Source: an uncultured Romboutsia sp.
GTDB lineage: Bacteria > Bacillota > Clostridia > Peptostreptococcales > Peptostreptococcaceae
NCBI GenBank assembly: GCA_937907205.1
Contig: CALESE010000144.1
Span: 1 to 19,308 of the forward strand
Length of the DNA stretch: 19,308 bases
Direction: 5' to 3'
The notes beneath the pieces are model-generated. The model was not told the DNA's origin and ran no database searches. It saw only the letters and a program-made list of their open reading frames with translations. Made by a program: the position numbers and the translations under genes. Shown here piece after piece: positions 1 to 7,797 of the stretch (the stretch's first letter is position 1; each line of letters starts with the position of its first letter).

Positions 1-227
1 GTACTACAATTTTAGAACAAGTAAAAGATATATATTCTATAATAGGTTATAGCAATATAGATGAATATATATGTATGAATAATTATATTGAAATACAAGG
101 AAAATGTACAAATATAGATATACTAGATAGTATAACAAATATAGATAATATAATAAATTACTCAATAGAAAATTTAAAAAAAGAAAATGAATATTATATA
201 TTTAGAGTTAAGTATGAAATTGGGTGA
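1..227 (+). CDS. pilN: PilN-like type IV pilus assembly protein, C-terminal part (5' truncated by window edge)
   Basis: An open frame runs from base 3 to a TGA at 225-227, giving about 74 residues that start TTILEQVKDIYSI and end IFRVKYEIG. The visible part alternates short beta strands and a helix: a strand around EIQGKC, a helix with TNIDILDSI, then a final strand EYYIFRVKYEI. This resembles the C-terminal ferredoxin-like half of PilN proteins, which sit on the inner side of the type IV pilus alignment complex and bind PilM and PilO. The stronger argument is context: the next gene, 4 bp downstream, looks like PilO, and PilN-PilO pairs are a hallmark of type IV pilus operons. Several clostridia have a PilM-PilN fusion, and the missing 5' part could encode that. 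The call is moderate because only the tail is visible. Confidence 0.5.
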   Translation, partial: TTILEQVKDIYSIIGYSNIDEYICMNNYIEIQGKCTNIDILDSITNIDNIINYSIENLKKENEYYIFRVKYEIG

Positions 228-231
228 AAAT

Positions 232-627
232 ATGAATTTAAGTAAAAAAGAAAAAAGATTATTTATTATCTTAATAGGTGTATTAATAATAATTTTCATA
301 AATAGTATTATATTAAATCCAATAAATAACAAATTATTAGATTTAAAAAATCAAAAAAATCATATCATAAGTCTACAAAATAAATCTGATACAAATCCAA
401 CAAAAAATAATAAAAAATTAGATATAGCAATAAAAATAGAAAAAGAGTTAAATTCAATATTATATATAAAAAATATAAATAAAAACATAGAATTAGATGA
501 AAATGATAACAAAAATCAAATCTTAGAACTTAATGGAAGTTGTAAAGTGCAAGATATTTTTAAAATAGAGGAAAAAATAAAAATATTAGGGTTAAATGAA
601 AAATTACAGAATATAAAAATAATTTAG
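232..627 (+). CDS. pilO: PilO-like type IV pilus assembly protein (possibly truncated by an in-frame TAG)
   Basis: I start this gene at the ATG at 232. An in-frame ATG at 187 exists, but it would overlap the preceding gene by 41 bp, while 232 follows its stop by 4 bp and has a GGGTGA ribosome binding site. The 131-residue product has the PilO plan: a short basic N-terminus (MNLSKKEKR), one membrane helix at about residues 9-29 (rich in I, L and F), a helical linker, and a small C-terminal alpha/beta domain beginning near QILELNGSCK. PilO proteins dimerise with PilN through this region in the pilus alignment complex. The protein is short for the family and ends just after what looks like the third strand. 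The same frame continues for 27 codons beyond the TAG at 625-627 and would supply the missing last strand (see findings). Assignment rests on topology and the PilN-like neighbour. Confidence 0.5.
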   Translation: MNLSKKEKRLFIILIGVLIIIFINSIILNPINNKLLDLKNQKNHIISLQNKSDTNPTKNNKKLDIAIKIEKELNSILYIKNINKNIELDENDNKNQILELNGSCKVQDIFKIEEKIKILGLNEKLQNIKII

Positions 628-711
628 GGGAACGTAGTAAAAATATTGATGAATTATGGAAAATCTGTAGATAATTATGTAGATTGTACCATGGTATTTA
701 AAGTCGAATAA
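628..711 (+). other. In-frame continuation of pilO after its TAG stop (possible lost 3' end)
   Basis: After the TAG at 625-627 the reading frame of pilO stays open for 27 codons to a TAA at 709-711. The encoded piece ends with NYVDCTMVFKVE, an alternating hydrophobic pattern typical of an edge beta strand and the kind of ending expected of a PilO or PilN C-terminal domain. There is no well-placed ribosome binding site for an independent gene: the in-frame ATG at 649 lies 18 bp beyond the AGGGG at 626-630. The inverted repeat that may end the operon begins at 707, overlapping this TAA rather than the TAG. An open stretch of this length is not rare in such AT-rich DNA, so this remains a suggestion. 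Confidence 0.3.
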
Positions 712-758
712 TAATAAATAATATAAAAATTAATCTTTTTATATTATTTATTATTATT
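707..758. terminator. Perfect A/T-only 23-bp inverted repeat after the pilus genes
   Basis: Bases 707-729 and 736-758 are exact reverse complements, with a 6-nt loop (TTAATC). Both arms contain only A and T. Position, directly after the pilus genes and before an apparent new promoter, suggests transcription termination or 3'-end protection in either direction. The lack of any G-C pair and of a separate U tract makes it a poor classical intrinsic terminator. Confidence 0.45.
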
Positions 759-921
759 AATTAGCAAAATTAGTATGAATTTAATTAACGAAATACGAAG
801 GGATAAATGATAAATACATAGAAATCTATATAAAATGTAATTTGAAAATATACCAAAAGTTTACAGTATACATGATTTTAATAAAATAATATGATAAAAT
901 ATAGAAGGATTAATAAAAAAA
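759..921. other. Intergenic stretch, nothing clear
   Basis: This is AT-rich spacer between the inverted repeat and the promoter of the SEC-C gene. A TTTACA hexamer at 860-865 is followed by TAATAT at 887-892, but the 21-bp spacing is too long for a convincing promoter. No open frame, repeat or structured RNA was recognised. Confidence 0.4.
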
Positions 922-930
922 TGGTATAAT
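922..930 (+). promoter_or_regulatory. Extended -10 promoter of the SEC-C gene
   Basis: TGG-TATAAT at 922-930 is an extended -10 element. No good -35 is present at the right distance, which extended -10 promoters tolerate. Transcription would begin near 937. That makes the in-frame TTG at 937 an impossible start codon and supports the one at 976. Confidence 0.45.
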
Positions 931-975
931 AACAAATTGTACTTTAGTTTAACAGATGAAGGAGTGAAAGTCACA

Positions 976-2016
976 TTGTTAGGGAGAAATGAGATATGCC
1001 CTTGTGGAAGTGGCATGAAATATAAAAGATGTTGTTTAAATAAGGATATTGTATCAGAAAGAGTAGGTAGAAAAGTAAATCTTTCTCAAAAACAATATTC
1101 AGATTTATACACAAAAATATATGAATATTCAAGACAAGATAAGTTTAAAGATGAATATGAGAAAGCTAAAGAAATGTTCTATGTAGTAGAAGATGAAGCT
1201 ATAAACCAAAAATTTGAAAGATTCTTTAATACATATTTTATACAAGATCATATAATGGAAAGTAAAAAAGTAATGACAGTAGCATTCTATGAAGACAATA
1301 GAGAGAATGTAACTACAAAAGAGGTAGAAATATTAAAGAGCTTATTTGAATCATATGTAAGTATCTATGAAGTTAAAGAAAAATTAGATGGAAAAGTATT
1401 ATTAAAAGATTGTTTAACTAATGAAGAAGTTTACACAGATGATGTAAATCTTTTAAAAGATTTCAAAATTGGAAGCTGTATGATAGCTAGAATGGTTAAT
1501 ATAGAAGGAATATCTATATTAATAGATATAACTATTAGTATATCAGAAGCTGTTAGAGATGTTATAGTAAATGATATAATACATTTATTTAAGCAATATG
1601 AAGATTTATACAAAGATATAAAAACTTTCTTAATACACCACACTCATATACTATATAAATATATGCAACAATTATTAGATACAAGTGTTGCTGATTACTT
1701 AAGAAATCAAAAAGAAGAGAAGATGAAGCAAGTTGAAAAAGAAGTTGAGGTATATTTAGAAGATGAATGTAAGGTATCTGCAATGCTTAGAATAAATGTA
1801 GAAGAAGAATACTTAAAATCTTGTATAGATTTTTGGAATGAATTCAAAAATACTAATGGAGAAGTAAAAGGATCTGAAAATGGATGGGCTGCAGCCATAG
1901 AATACCATATTAAAAAGGTTAATGGTAAAACCATAACTCAGGCTCAAATATCTAAGAAGTACGAAATAAGTCCAAGTACTTTAGGAAAAAGATACAAAGA
2001 CCTAAAAGTATCATAA
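976..2016 (+). CDS. SEC-C zinc-motif protein with C-terminal helix-turn-helix-like segment
   Basis: The start is the TTG at 976, preceded by AAGGAG at 959-964. The 346-residue product then opens MLGRNEICPCGSG, exactly where a SEC-C motif normally sits. The motif uses Cys8, Cys10, Cys19 and Cys20 (C-x-C-x8-C-C), the zinc-binding signature named after the end of SecA. The middle, about residues 25-290, is acidic and mostly helical with no recognised domain. The last 46 residues (beginning ENGWAAAIEYHI and including TQAQISKKYEISPSTLGKRY) look like a helix-turn-helix or cyclin/TFIIB-like fold, suggesting contact with nucleic acid or ribosomes. The gene has its own promoter and terminator. The precise function is unknown; SEC-C proteins in other bacteria are tied loosely to translation, secretion or stress. 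The family call is secure, the role is not. Confidence 0.8.
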   Translation: MLGRNEICPCGSGMKYKRCCLNKDIVSERVGRKVNLSQKQYSDLYTKIYEYSRQDKFKDEYEKAKEMFYVVEDEAINQKFERFFNTYFIQDHIMESKKVMTVAFYEDNRENVTTKEVEILKSLFESYVSIYEVKEKLDGKVLLKDCLTNEEVYTDDVNLLKDFKIGSCMIARMVNIEGISILIDITISISEAVRDVIVNDIIHLFKQYEDLYKDIKTFLIHHTHILYKYMQQLLDTSVADYLRNQKEEKMKQVEKEVEVYLEDECKVSAMLRINVEEEYLKSCIDFWNEFKNTNGEVKGSENGWAAAIEYHIKKVNGKTITQAQISKKYEISPSTLGKRYKDLKVS

Positions 2017-2052
2017 TATTAATTAAAACATATTATTTGAAGTAATATATAT

Positions 2053-2090
2053 AATTTAGGAATTATACTAAGTATAATTCCTAAATTTTT
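2053..2090 (+). terminator. Intrinsic terminator after the SEC-C gene
   Basis: A 16-bp perfect stem (2053-2068 with 2072-2087, core TTAGGAATTATAC) closes on a 3-nt loop and runs into five T (2086-2090). It lies 37 bp after the stop codon. Confidence 0.8.
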
Positions 2091-2216
2091 GTCTAAAACT
2101 CATAAATTAAAAATATATATAATTATATTTTATATAAATTATAAAAAAAGGTTTTAATATATAAGAATTATGTATAAAATAGTAGATATATAATATATAC
2201 AGAAAGAGGTATAATT

Positions 2217-2594
2217 ATGAATCTTAGTTTAGGAAATGAAATAGCAGTATCAACAAATATTATAAAATCTAATCCGGCTGTACCAGTATACAACGGAGAA
2301 CAAATACCTGAAAATTTATATGCAGTAATATATCATATAGAGATAGGATATAGTGAAGAACAAAAACAAAAAACTAAACAGTACATAATAATTGATTATA
2401 AAGAGTTTGATTTATCTATAGATAAAAAGAATGAATTAATAGAAATAGCTAAAAAATACTGTGAATCTAAGAATATACCAAATGATGAACAATTACAAAT
2501 AGCTCTTTTAGATAATGAGGAAGCTGAAAATTTCTTAGAAAAGGTATTCAATAATATGAAAGTTATAAGAGGTCTTATAACTAAAAAAGATTAG
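2217..2594 (+). CDS. Hypothetical protein, 125 residues
   Basis: The gene starts at the ATG at 2217 behind AGAAAGAGG (2201-2209), a good ribosome binding site, and ends at a TAG. I do not recognise the family. The product has no signal peptide or membrane helix and is soluble and slightly acidic. It begins with a polar stretch containing NPAVPVYNGEQIPENLY, continues with a strand-like segment (YAVIYHIEIGY), a charged helix-prone stretch (EEQKQKTKQ), another strand (YIIIDYKEF), and a helical C-terminal half (about residues 70-118). It contains a single cysteine. It stands alone between a terminator upstream and a hairpin at 2687-2714. Coding is supported by the ribosome binding site and the length in AT-rich DNA. 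Confidence 0.7.
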   Translation: MNLSLGNEIAVSTNIIKSNPAVPVYNGEQIPENLYAVIYHIEIGYSEEQKQKTKQYIIIDYKEFDLSIDKKNELIEIAKKYCESKNIPNDEQLQIALLDNEEAENFLEKVFNNMKVIRGLITKKD

Positions 2595-2686
2595 TTTGTA
2601 TAAATAAATTTATAACGAATAGTACATTATAGAGTAAATAATATTTATATAAATCTAGAAAAAAGAATATATATTTTATGTTTATG

Positions 2687-2714
2687 AAAAGCTAGGTTTG
2701 TTACCCTAGCTTTT
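2687..2714 (+). terminator. Hairpin, probable weak terminator
   Basis: AAAAGCTAGG (2687-2696) pairs with CCTAGCTTTT (2705-2714) around an 8-nt loop. The U tract is short (four T, then ATATT), so termination may be partial. It lies 92 bp after the hypothetical gene and only 36 bp before the next start codon, so it could also let some transcription enter the oxidoreductase gene. Confidence 0.6.
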
Positions 2715-2749
2715 ATATTGTATTAATTTAAAATGAAAGGAAAATAATC

Positions 2750-4345
2750 ATGCTAAGAATATCAAATATAAAATTAGGAATAGACGAAGATGTATCATTA
2801 ACAAAAAACCTTATAATAAAAAAACTTAGGATAAAAGAAAGTGAACTTATAAAGTATTTTATATATAAGGAATCTATTGATGCTAGAAAAAGGGGGAAGA
2901 TAGACTTTGTTTATACAATAGATGTAGAACTTAAGAATGAAGGTAAAATACTTAAAAATAATATAAAAGATGTTGTAGAAATAAAAGAACATAAATACAT
3001 CGGCGTTGAGATGGGAAGTGAGAAAATAAAAAATAGACCTATAATAATTGGAAGTGGTCCAGCAGGTTTATTTGCAACATTACTTTTAGCTCAAAAAGGA
3101 TATAATCCACTAATGATTGAAAGAGGATTAGACGTTGATAACAGAAGTAGAGATATTGATAATTTTTGGGATAATAGAAAATTTAAGAACAACTCAAATG
3201 TTCAATTTGGGGAAGGTGGAGCAGGTACATTCTCAGATGGAAAGCTTACAACTAGAATAAAAGATATAAGATGTAGAAAAGTATTGAATGAATTAGTTAA
3301 TTTTGGATCACCAGAGGAGATATTATATTCATACAAACCACATGTTGGAACAGATATATTAAAAAATGTAGTAAAAAATATAAGAAATGAAATAATTAAG
3401 CTTGGAGGAGAGGTAAAATTCAACTCATTAGTAACTGATATAATAATAGAAAATAATGCTATAAAAGGTGTGGTTGTAAATAATGAAGAAGTTATAGAAA
3501 GTGATAATGTAATATTAGCCATAGGTCATAGTGCTAGAGATACTTATAAAATGCTATACAAAAGAGGGGTTAGGATAACTCAAAAACCTTTTGCTATAGG
3601 AGCAAGGATAGAACACCCTCAAGAATTAATAAATAAAACTCAATATAAGGAATTTTATAATCATCCAAGATTAGGTGCGGCAGATTATAGATTAATAGAG
3701 CATACATCTAATATGAGAACCGCATATACATTCTGTATGTGTCCAGGAGGGATGGTTATAGCTTCAGCATCTAACGAGGGTGAAGTTGTAACAAATGGTA
3801 TGAGTGAACATGCTAGAGATCAAGTGAATGCTAATAGTGCATTTTTAGTAAATGTACTACCTTCAGATTTTGGAAGTGATGATCCGTTAGCAGGAGTATT
3901 ATTCCAAGAAAAATATGAAAAATTAGCATATGAATTAGGAGGATGTAATTACAATGCTCCAGTGCAGCTAGTAGGAGACTTCTTACATGATAAGGTATCA
4001 ACTAGTATAGGCAATGTTGAACCATCGTATAAGCCAGGATACACATTTGTAGACTTAAGGGAATGTCTTCCTCAATTTGTAACAGATACTATGAAAGAAG
4101 CCCTACAAAAACTTGATAATAAATTAAATGGATTTGCAATGAATGATGCTGTTTTAACAGGTGTAGAAACAAGATCATCAGCTCCAATAAGAATAGTTAG
4201 AGATGAAGATTCTTTACAATCGGTAAATGTATCTAACTTATATCCTTGCGGAGAAGGTGCAGGATATGCTGGTGGTATAGTAACAGCAGCTGTTGATGGT
4301 ATAAAATGTGCTGAGAAGATAATAGAAAGATATAGTAATAAATAG
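2750..4345 (+). CDS. FAD-dependent oxidoreductase of the COG2509 type
   Basis: A 531-residue protein starts at the ATG at 2750, with GAAAGG about 9 bp upstream. Residues 1-90 form an N-terminal domain characteristic of this dehydrogenase family. A Rossmann dinucleotide-binding motif follows (IIIGSGPAGLFAT, glycines within 101-106), ending with the acidic ERG that binds the adenosine ribose of FAD. Next is the family signature GEGGAGTFSDGKL (154-166). The C-terminal FAD motif, YPCGEGAGYAGGIVTAA near residues 498-514, is the segment that contacts the flavin. The length is normal for the family and no residue is obviously missing. The substrate is not known; the family is widespread in Firmicutes and annotated only as an uncharacterised FAD-dependent dehydrogenase. 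It is cytoplasmic, and its neighbours give no pathway clue. Confidence 0.9.
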   Translation: MLRISNIKLGIDEDVSLTKNLIIKKLRIKESELIKYFIYKESIDARKRGKIDFVYTIDVELKNEGKILKNNIKDVVEIKEHKYIGVEMGSEKIKNRPIIIGSGPAGLFATLLLAQKGYNPLMIERGLDVDNRSRDIDNFWDNRKFKNNSNVQFGEGGAGTFSDGKLTTRIKDIRCRKVLNELVNFGSPEEILYSYKPHVGTDILKNVVKNIRNEIIKLGGEVKFNSLVTDIIIENNAIKGVVVNNEEVIESDNVILAIGHSARDTYKMLYKRGVRITQKPFAIGARIEHPQELINKTQYKEFYNHPRLGAADYRLIEHTSNMRTAYTFCMCPGGMVIASASNEGEVVTNGMSEHARDQVNANSAFLVNVLPSDFGSDDPLAGVLFQEKYEKLAYELGGCNYNAPVQLVGDFLHDKVSTSIGNVEPSYKPGYTFVDLRECLPQFVTDTMKEALQKLDNKLNGFAMNDAVLTGVETRSSAPIRIVRDEDSLQSVNVSNLYPCGEGAGYAGGIVTAAVDGIKCAEKIIERYSNK

Positions 4346-4369
4346 TTTCTATCAAAATTTATCGGAAAT

Positions 4370-4415
4370 TTAACATAAAATTAATATTTTAATAATATTT
4401 AACGCAATATTAACA
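4370..4415 (+). promoter_or_regulatory. PhoP-box-like paired repeats upstream of the phosphate cotransporter
   Basis: Hexamers TTAACA (4370), TTAATA (4381), TTAACG (4399) and TTAACA (4410) fall in two pairs, each pair exactly 11 bp apart start to start. Firmicute PhoP boxes are direct repeats of TT(A/T)A(C/T)A with about 5 bp between copies. The downstream gene moves phosphate, and pstS in this window carries the same arrangement. A possible -10, TATAAT at 4442-4447, lies 26 bp beyond the last repeat, further than usual, so the exact promoter geometry is uncertain. Confidence 0.6.
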
Positions 4416-4441
4416 TAAAAATACAAATTTTTTTGATAAAA

Positions 4442-4447
4442 TATAAT
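4442..4447 (+). promoter_or_regulatory. Possible -10 element of the phosphate cotransporter gene
   Basis: TATAAT at 4442-4447 has no recognisable -35 at 17 bp (the sequence there is AAATAC), as expected for a promoter that needs an activator. Transcription would start near 4454, giving a leader of about 40 nt. Confidence 0.4.
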
Positions 4448-4493
4448 AGAAATAAAAATTCGATATCATAATTATCTTTAGGAGGAATATGTT

Positions 4494-6119
4494 TTGGAAA
4501 TCATAATAAATCTTATGGGGGGGCTAGGTCTTTTCTTATTTGGTATGAACCTTATGGGAGATGGTCTACAAAAATCAGCAGGTAGTAAGTTAAAGAAGAT
4601 AATAGAACTATTAACTAGTAACACAATAATGGGTGTATTAGTTGGTATGGTAGTTACTATGGTCATACAAAGTAGTAGTGCAACTACAGTTATGGTAGTT
4701 GGATTTGTTAATGCAGGAATAATGACTCTAGGTCAAGCTATAGGAGTTATAATGGGTGCAAACATAGGTACAACTATAACAGCTCAATTAGTTTCTTTAG
4801 ATGTTGATTTTTTAGCTCCAGTTGCATTAGGAATAGGTATAGTAATATATATGTTCTCTAAGAAACCTAAAAATAGACATATAGCAGAAATACTTATAGG
4901 ATTTGGTATATTATTTACAGGTATGGACTTTATGAAAGATGCAGTTAAACCTTTAGCTGGATATCAAGGATTTACAGATATGTTAGTTAGTTTTGGACAT
5001 AAGCCAATATTAGGTGTTCTTATGGGATTTGCTATAACTGCAATAGTACAAAGTTCAAGTGCTTCTATGGGTATGTTAATAGCTTTAGCATCACAAGGAT
5101 TAATACCTATAACTGCAGCATTACCAATACTTTATGGTGAAAATATAGGGACATGTGTTACTTCATTAATATCTAGTATAGGTGCAAGTAGAAATGCAAG
5201 AAGAGCTGCAATAATGCACTTAACATTTAATATTATAGGTTCATTAATATTTATGTTTTTATTAAGTGGTCCTATTGTTAAACTAGTTACATACCTTGAT
5301 CCAAATGATGCAGCAAGACAAATAGCAAATGCACATACATTATTTAACGTATTAAATGTTTTAATTTTATTACCATTTGCTAAGTTAATAGTTAAATTAG
5401 CAATGAAATTAGTGCCAGAGAATTATTCTGAAGAAGATGATGAAAAGGCAGTTAAATATATAGATGATAGAATGATAGAAACACCTTCAATAGCTTTATC
5501 TAACGCAGTTAAAGAAACATTGAGAATGGGTGAAAAAGCTAAAGATAGCTTAAATTTATCTATGGAAGCTTTATTAGAAAGATCTAAAGATAAGGCAGAA
5601 TTATCTTTTAAAAGAGAAAAATTAATAAATGAACTACAAAAAAGTATTCTTAATTATTTATTAAAGCTTTCTAAGGCTTCATTAAATGATGATTCAAGAG
5701 AAGCTGTAGATGGATTATTTAATACAGTTAATGATATAGAGAGAATAGGTGATCATGCAGAAAATATAGCAGAATTAGCTCAATCTTCTATAGAATTTCA
5801 ACAAGGATTTTCTGATGAAGGAAAAGCTGAGCTTATAAATATGTACAATAAGGTTATATCAGCTTATACATATGCATTAGAGGCTATGAGAACATCAAAT
5901 GTAGATTTAGCTTGTAAAGTTATAAAGATGGAAGAACAAGTAGATATTATGGAAAAATCTTGTAGAGCAAACCATATGAAGAGACTAAATGCTAACTCAT
6001 GTAGTATAGATAATGGTGTAATATATCTTGATGTTGTAAGTAACCTAGAAAGAGTATCTGACCATGCAGTTAATATAGCTCAACAAGTTATTTCAAGTAG
6101 ATTATCAAATGATATATAA
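4494..6119 (+). CDS. nptA: Na+/phosphate cotransporter family protein with C-terminal PhoU-like domain
   Basis: The start is a TTG at 4494, 8 bp after AGGAGG (4480-4485). An ATG at 4489 sits too close to that site and leads to a stop after five codons. The 541-residue membrane protein has the inverted-repeat design of Na/Pi cotransporters: each repeat holds a QSSSA motif, QSSSATT at residues 59-65 and QSSSASM at 186-192, which form the sodium and phosphate site. About eight membrane segments span residues 1-305. Residues 330-535 form a soluble helical PhoU-like domain with the typical IERIGDHAENIAE and LERVSDHAVNIAQ pair, thought to tune transport or bind metal. It takes up phosphate with sodium into the cytoplasm. 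The repeats upstream suggest induction under phosphate starvation. The gene is single and ends in a strong terminator. Confidence 0.92.
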   Translation: MEIIINLMGGLGLFLFGMNLMGDGLQKSAGSKLKKIIELLTSNTIMGVLVGMVVTMVIQSSSATTVMVVGFVNAGIMTLGQAIGVIMGANIGTTITAQLVSLDVDFLAPVALGIGIVIYMFSKKPKNRHIAEILIGFGILFTGMDFMKDAVKPLAGYQGFTDMLVSFGHKPILGVLMGFAITAIVQSSSASMGMLIALASQGLIPITAALPILYGENIGTCVTSLISSIGASRNARRAAIMHLTFNIIGSLIFMFLLSGPIVKLVTYLDPNDAARQIANAHTLFNVLNVLILLPFAKLIVKLAMKLVPENYSEEDDEKAVKYIDDRMIETPSIALSNAVKETLRMGEKAKDSLNLSMEALLERSKDKAELSFKREKLINELQKSILNYLLKLSKASLNDDSREAVDGLFNTVNDIERIGDHAENIAELAQSSIEFQQGFSDEGKAELINMYNKVISAYTYALEAMRTSNVDLACKVIKMEEQVDIMEKSCRANHMKRLNANSCSIDNGVIYLDVVSNLERVSDHAVNIAQQVISSRLSNDI

Positions 6120-6124
6120 TAGAT

Positions 6125-6155
6125 AAAAAGTTGCCTCGCTGAGGCAACTTTTTTT
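6125..6155 (+). terminator. Strong intrinsic terminator after the Na/Pi cotransporter
   Basis: AAAAAGTTGCCTC (6125-6137) pairs with GAGGCAACTTTTT (6141-6153) across a GCT loop, followed by further T. The 13-bp stem and run of T begin 5 bp after the stop codon. Confidence 0.92.
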
Positions 6156-6237
6156 AAAATATATTGCTTTATTTTTAACAATTAAATATTATAGTGAAAT
6201 ATGTAATGAAATTTATCAATAAAATTATGGTAATTTA

Positions 6238-6246
6238 TGCTATAAT
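6238..6246 (+). promoter_or_regulatory. Extended -10 promoter of pgi
   Basis: TGC-TATAAT at 6238-6246 is a perfect extended -10 element. A -35 match at 17 bp is not visible. Transcription would begin near 6253, about 30 nt before the ATG of glucose-6-phosphate isomerase. Confidence 0.6.
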
Positions 6247-6282
6247 TTCATTAGAGTTTATAAGAAAAGAGAGGGATAGATT

Positions 6283-7635
6283 ATGGGAAATATAAAATTT
6301 GATTATAGCAAAGCCTTAGGATTTTTTAATCAACATGAAGTAGATTGTATGCAATCTTATATAGATGTAGCACATAATATGGTTCATGAGAAAACTGGAC
6401 TAGGAAATGATTTTTTAGGATGGGTAGAACTTCCTAATAATTATGATAAAGAAGAATTTGATAGAATAAAAAAAGCTGCAGAAAAAATAAAATTAGATTC
6501 AGATGTACTTTTAGTTATAGGTATAGGAGGATCATATTTAGGTGCAAGAGCAGCTATTGAAATGGCTGGGCATTCTTTTAGAAATAATTTATGCAAAGAA
6601 GATAGACAATCTCCAGAAGTTTACTTTGTTGGAAATAATATAAGTTCAACATATATGATGGATTTACTTGATGTTATAAAAAATAAAGATGTGTCTATAA
6701 ATGTTATATCAAAATCAGGAACTACAACAGAGCCTGCAATAGCATTTAGAATATTTAAAGATTTCTTAGAAAAGAAGTATGGAAAAGAAGAAGCAAGTAA
6801 AAGAATATATGCTACTACAGATGCTAAAAAAGGTGCATTAAGACAATTAGCTGATGAAGAAGGATATGAAACATTTATAATACCAGACGATGTAGGTGGA
6901 CGTTTCTCTGTCTTAACACCAGTTGGTTTACTTCCTATAGCTGCAGCAGGTCTTGACATAGATGCTATGATGAAAGGTGCTGGGGATGCTTGTGAAGAAT
7001 TTAGAACTAATGATTTAAAATCTAATGCAAGTTATCAATATGCAGTAGTAAGAAATGTATTACATAGAAAAGGAAAAGATATAGAATTATTAGTTAATTA
7101 TGAACCACAATTACATTATGTAGGTGAATGGTGGAAGCAATTATTTGGAGAGAGTGAAGGGAAAGACAATAAAGGTATATTCCCAGCAGCAGTAGATTTC
7201 TCAACAGATTTACATTCTATGGGTCAATACATACAAGAAGGAAAAAGAATATTATTTGAAACAGTTATAAATGTAGAGAATGCTAGAAGAAATATAACTA
7301 TAGAAGAAGTAGATGTAGATTTAGATGGTTTAAACTATTTAGCTGGCAAAACAGTAGATTTTGTTAATCATAAAGCTACAGAAGGAACTATATTAGCTCA
7401 TACAGATGGTAATATACCTAACTTAGTAATAAATTTACCTAAACTTGATGAATACAACTTTGGATATCTTGTATACTTCTTTGAAAAAGCTTGTGCAATA
7501 AGTGGGTATTTATTAGGAGTAAATCCATTTGATCAGCCAGGTGTTGAAGCATATAAGAGAAATATGTTTGCCCTACTTGGGAAATCTGGATATGAAAAAG
7601 AAAGAGAAGAATTAGAAAAAAGACTTAATAGTTAA
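6283..7635 (+). CDS. pgi: Glucose-6-phosphate isomerase
   Basis: This 450-residue enzyme interconverts glucose 6-phosphate and fructose 6-phosphate in glycolysis and gluconeogenesis, in the cytoplasm. It is full length for the short Firmicute/archaeal-like form. The phosphate-binding motif GIGGS is at residues 80-84 and SKSGTT at 143-148, both in the sugar isomerase domain. [15 protein letters not shown] near 207-221 and the later [10 protein letters not shown] carry catalytic residues, with Glu290 as the expected base. The final signature [12 protein letters not shown] places Lys425 in the active site. The ATG at 6283 follows GAGAGGGA by about 8 bp. The gene has its own promoter and terminator and no metabolic partner beside it, which is common for pgi in clostridia. 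Nothing is unusual. Confidence 0.97.
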   Translation: MGNIKFDYSKALGFFNQHEVDCMQSYIDVAHNMVHEKTGLGNDFLGWVELPNNYDKEEFDRIKKAAEKIKLDSDVLLVIGIGGSYLGARAAIEMAGHSFRNNLCKEDRQSPEVYFVGNNISSTYMMDLLDVIKNKDVSINVISKSGTTTEPAIAFRIFKDFLEKKYGKEEASKRIYATTDAKKGALRQLADEEGYETFIIPDDVGGRFSVLTPVGLLPIAAAGLDIDAMMKGAGDACEEFRTNDLKSNASYQYAVVRNVLHRKGKDIELLVNYEPQLHYVGEWWKQLFGESEGKDNKGIFPAAVDFSTDLHSMGQYIQEGKRILFETVINVENARRNITIEEVDVDLDGLNYLAGKTVDFVNHKATEGTILAHTDGNIPNLVINLPKLDEYNFGYLVYFFEKACAISGYLLGVNPFDQPGVEAYKRNMFALLGKSGYEKEREELEKRLNS

Positions 7636-7663
7636 GGTTAAGTTAAGGATACTATAATATAAT

Positions 7664-7710
7664 GAAATCATCATTAAAGTATATTAATACAAAATGGTGA
7701 TTTCTTTTTT
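7664..7710 (+). terminator. Intrinsic terminator after pgi
   Basis: GAAATCATCATT (7664-7675) pairs with AATGGTGATTTC (7693-7704), with one T-G wobble, around a 17-nt loop. Six T follow (7705-7710). Confidence 0.8.
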
Positions 7711-7797
7711 ATTAAAATTTAGGTTATTAAACAACTTATATGATAATAATAATTAAAGTAGCATTTTGTATAAATATACATATTAGGAGGAATAGAT

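Noticed and set aside
187..231. Earlier in-frame ATG for pilO at 187
   Set aside because: It would overlap the preceding PilN-like gene by 41 bp, has no ribosome binding site, and the ATG at 232 has both a site and normal spacing.
937..975. TTG at 937 as start of the SEC-C gene
   Set aside because: It lies at the predicted transcription start and lacks a ribosome binding site; the TTG at 976 follows AAGGAG and opens directly on the SEC-C motif.
3202..3522. 106-codon minus-strand frame inside the FAD-dependent oxidoreductase
   Set aside because: It is antisense to a highly conserved coding region and resembles no known family.
4489..4506. ATG at 4489 as start of the phosphate cotransporter
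   Set aside because: It is in another frame and reaches a stop after five codons; the TTG at 4494 opens the real gene.
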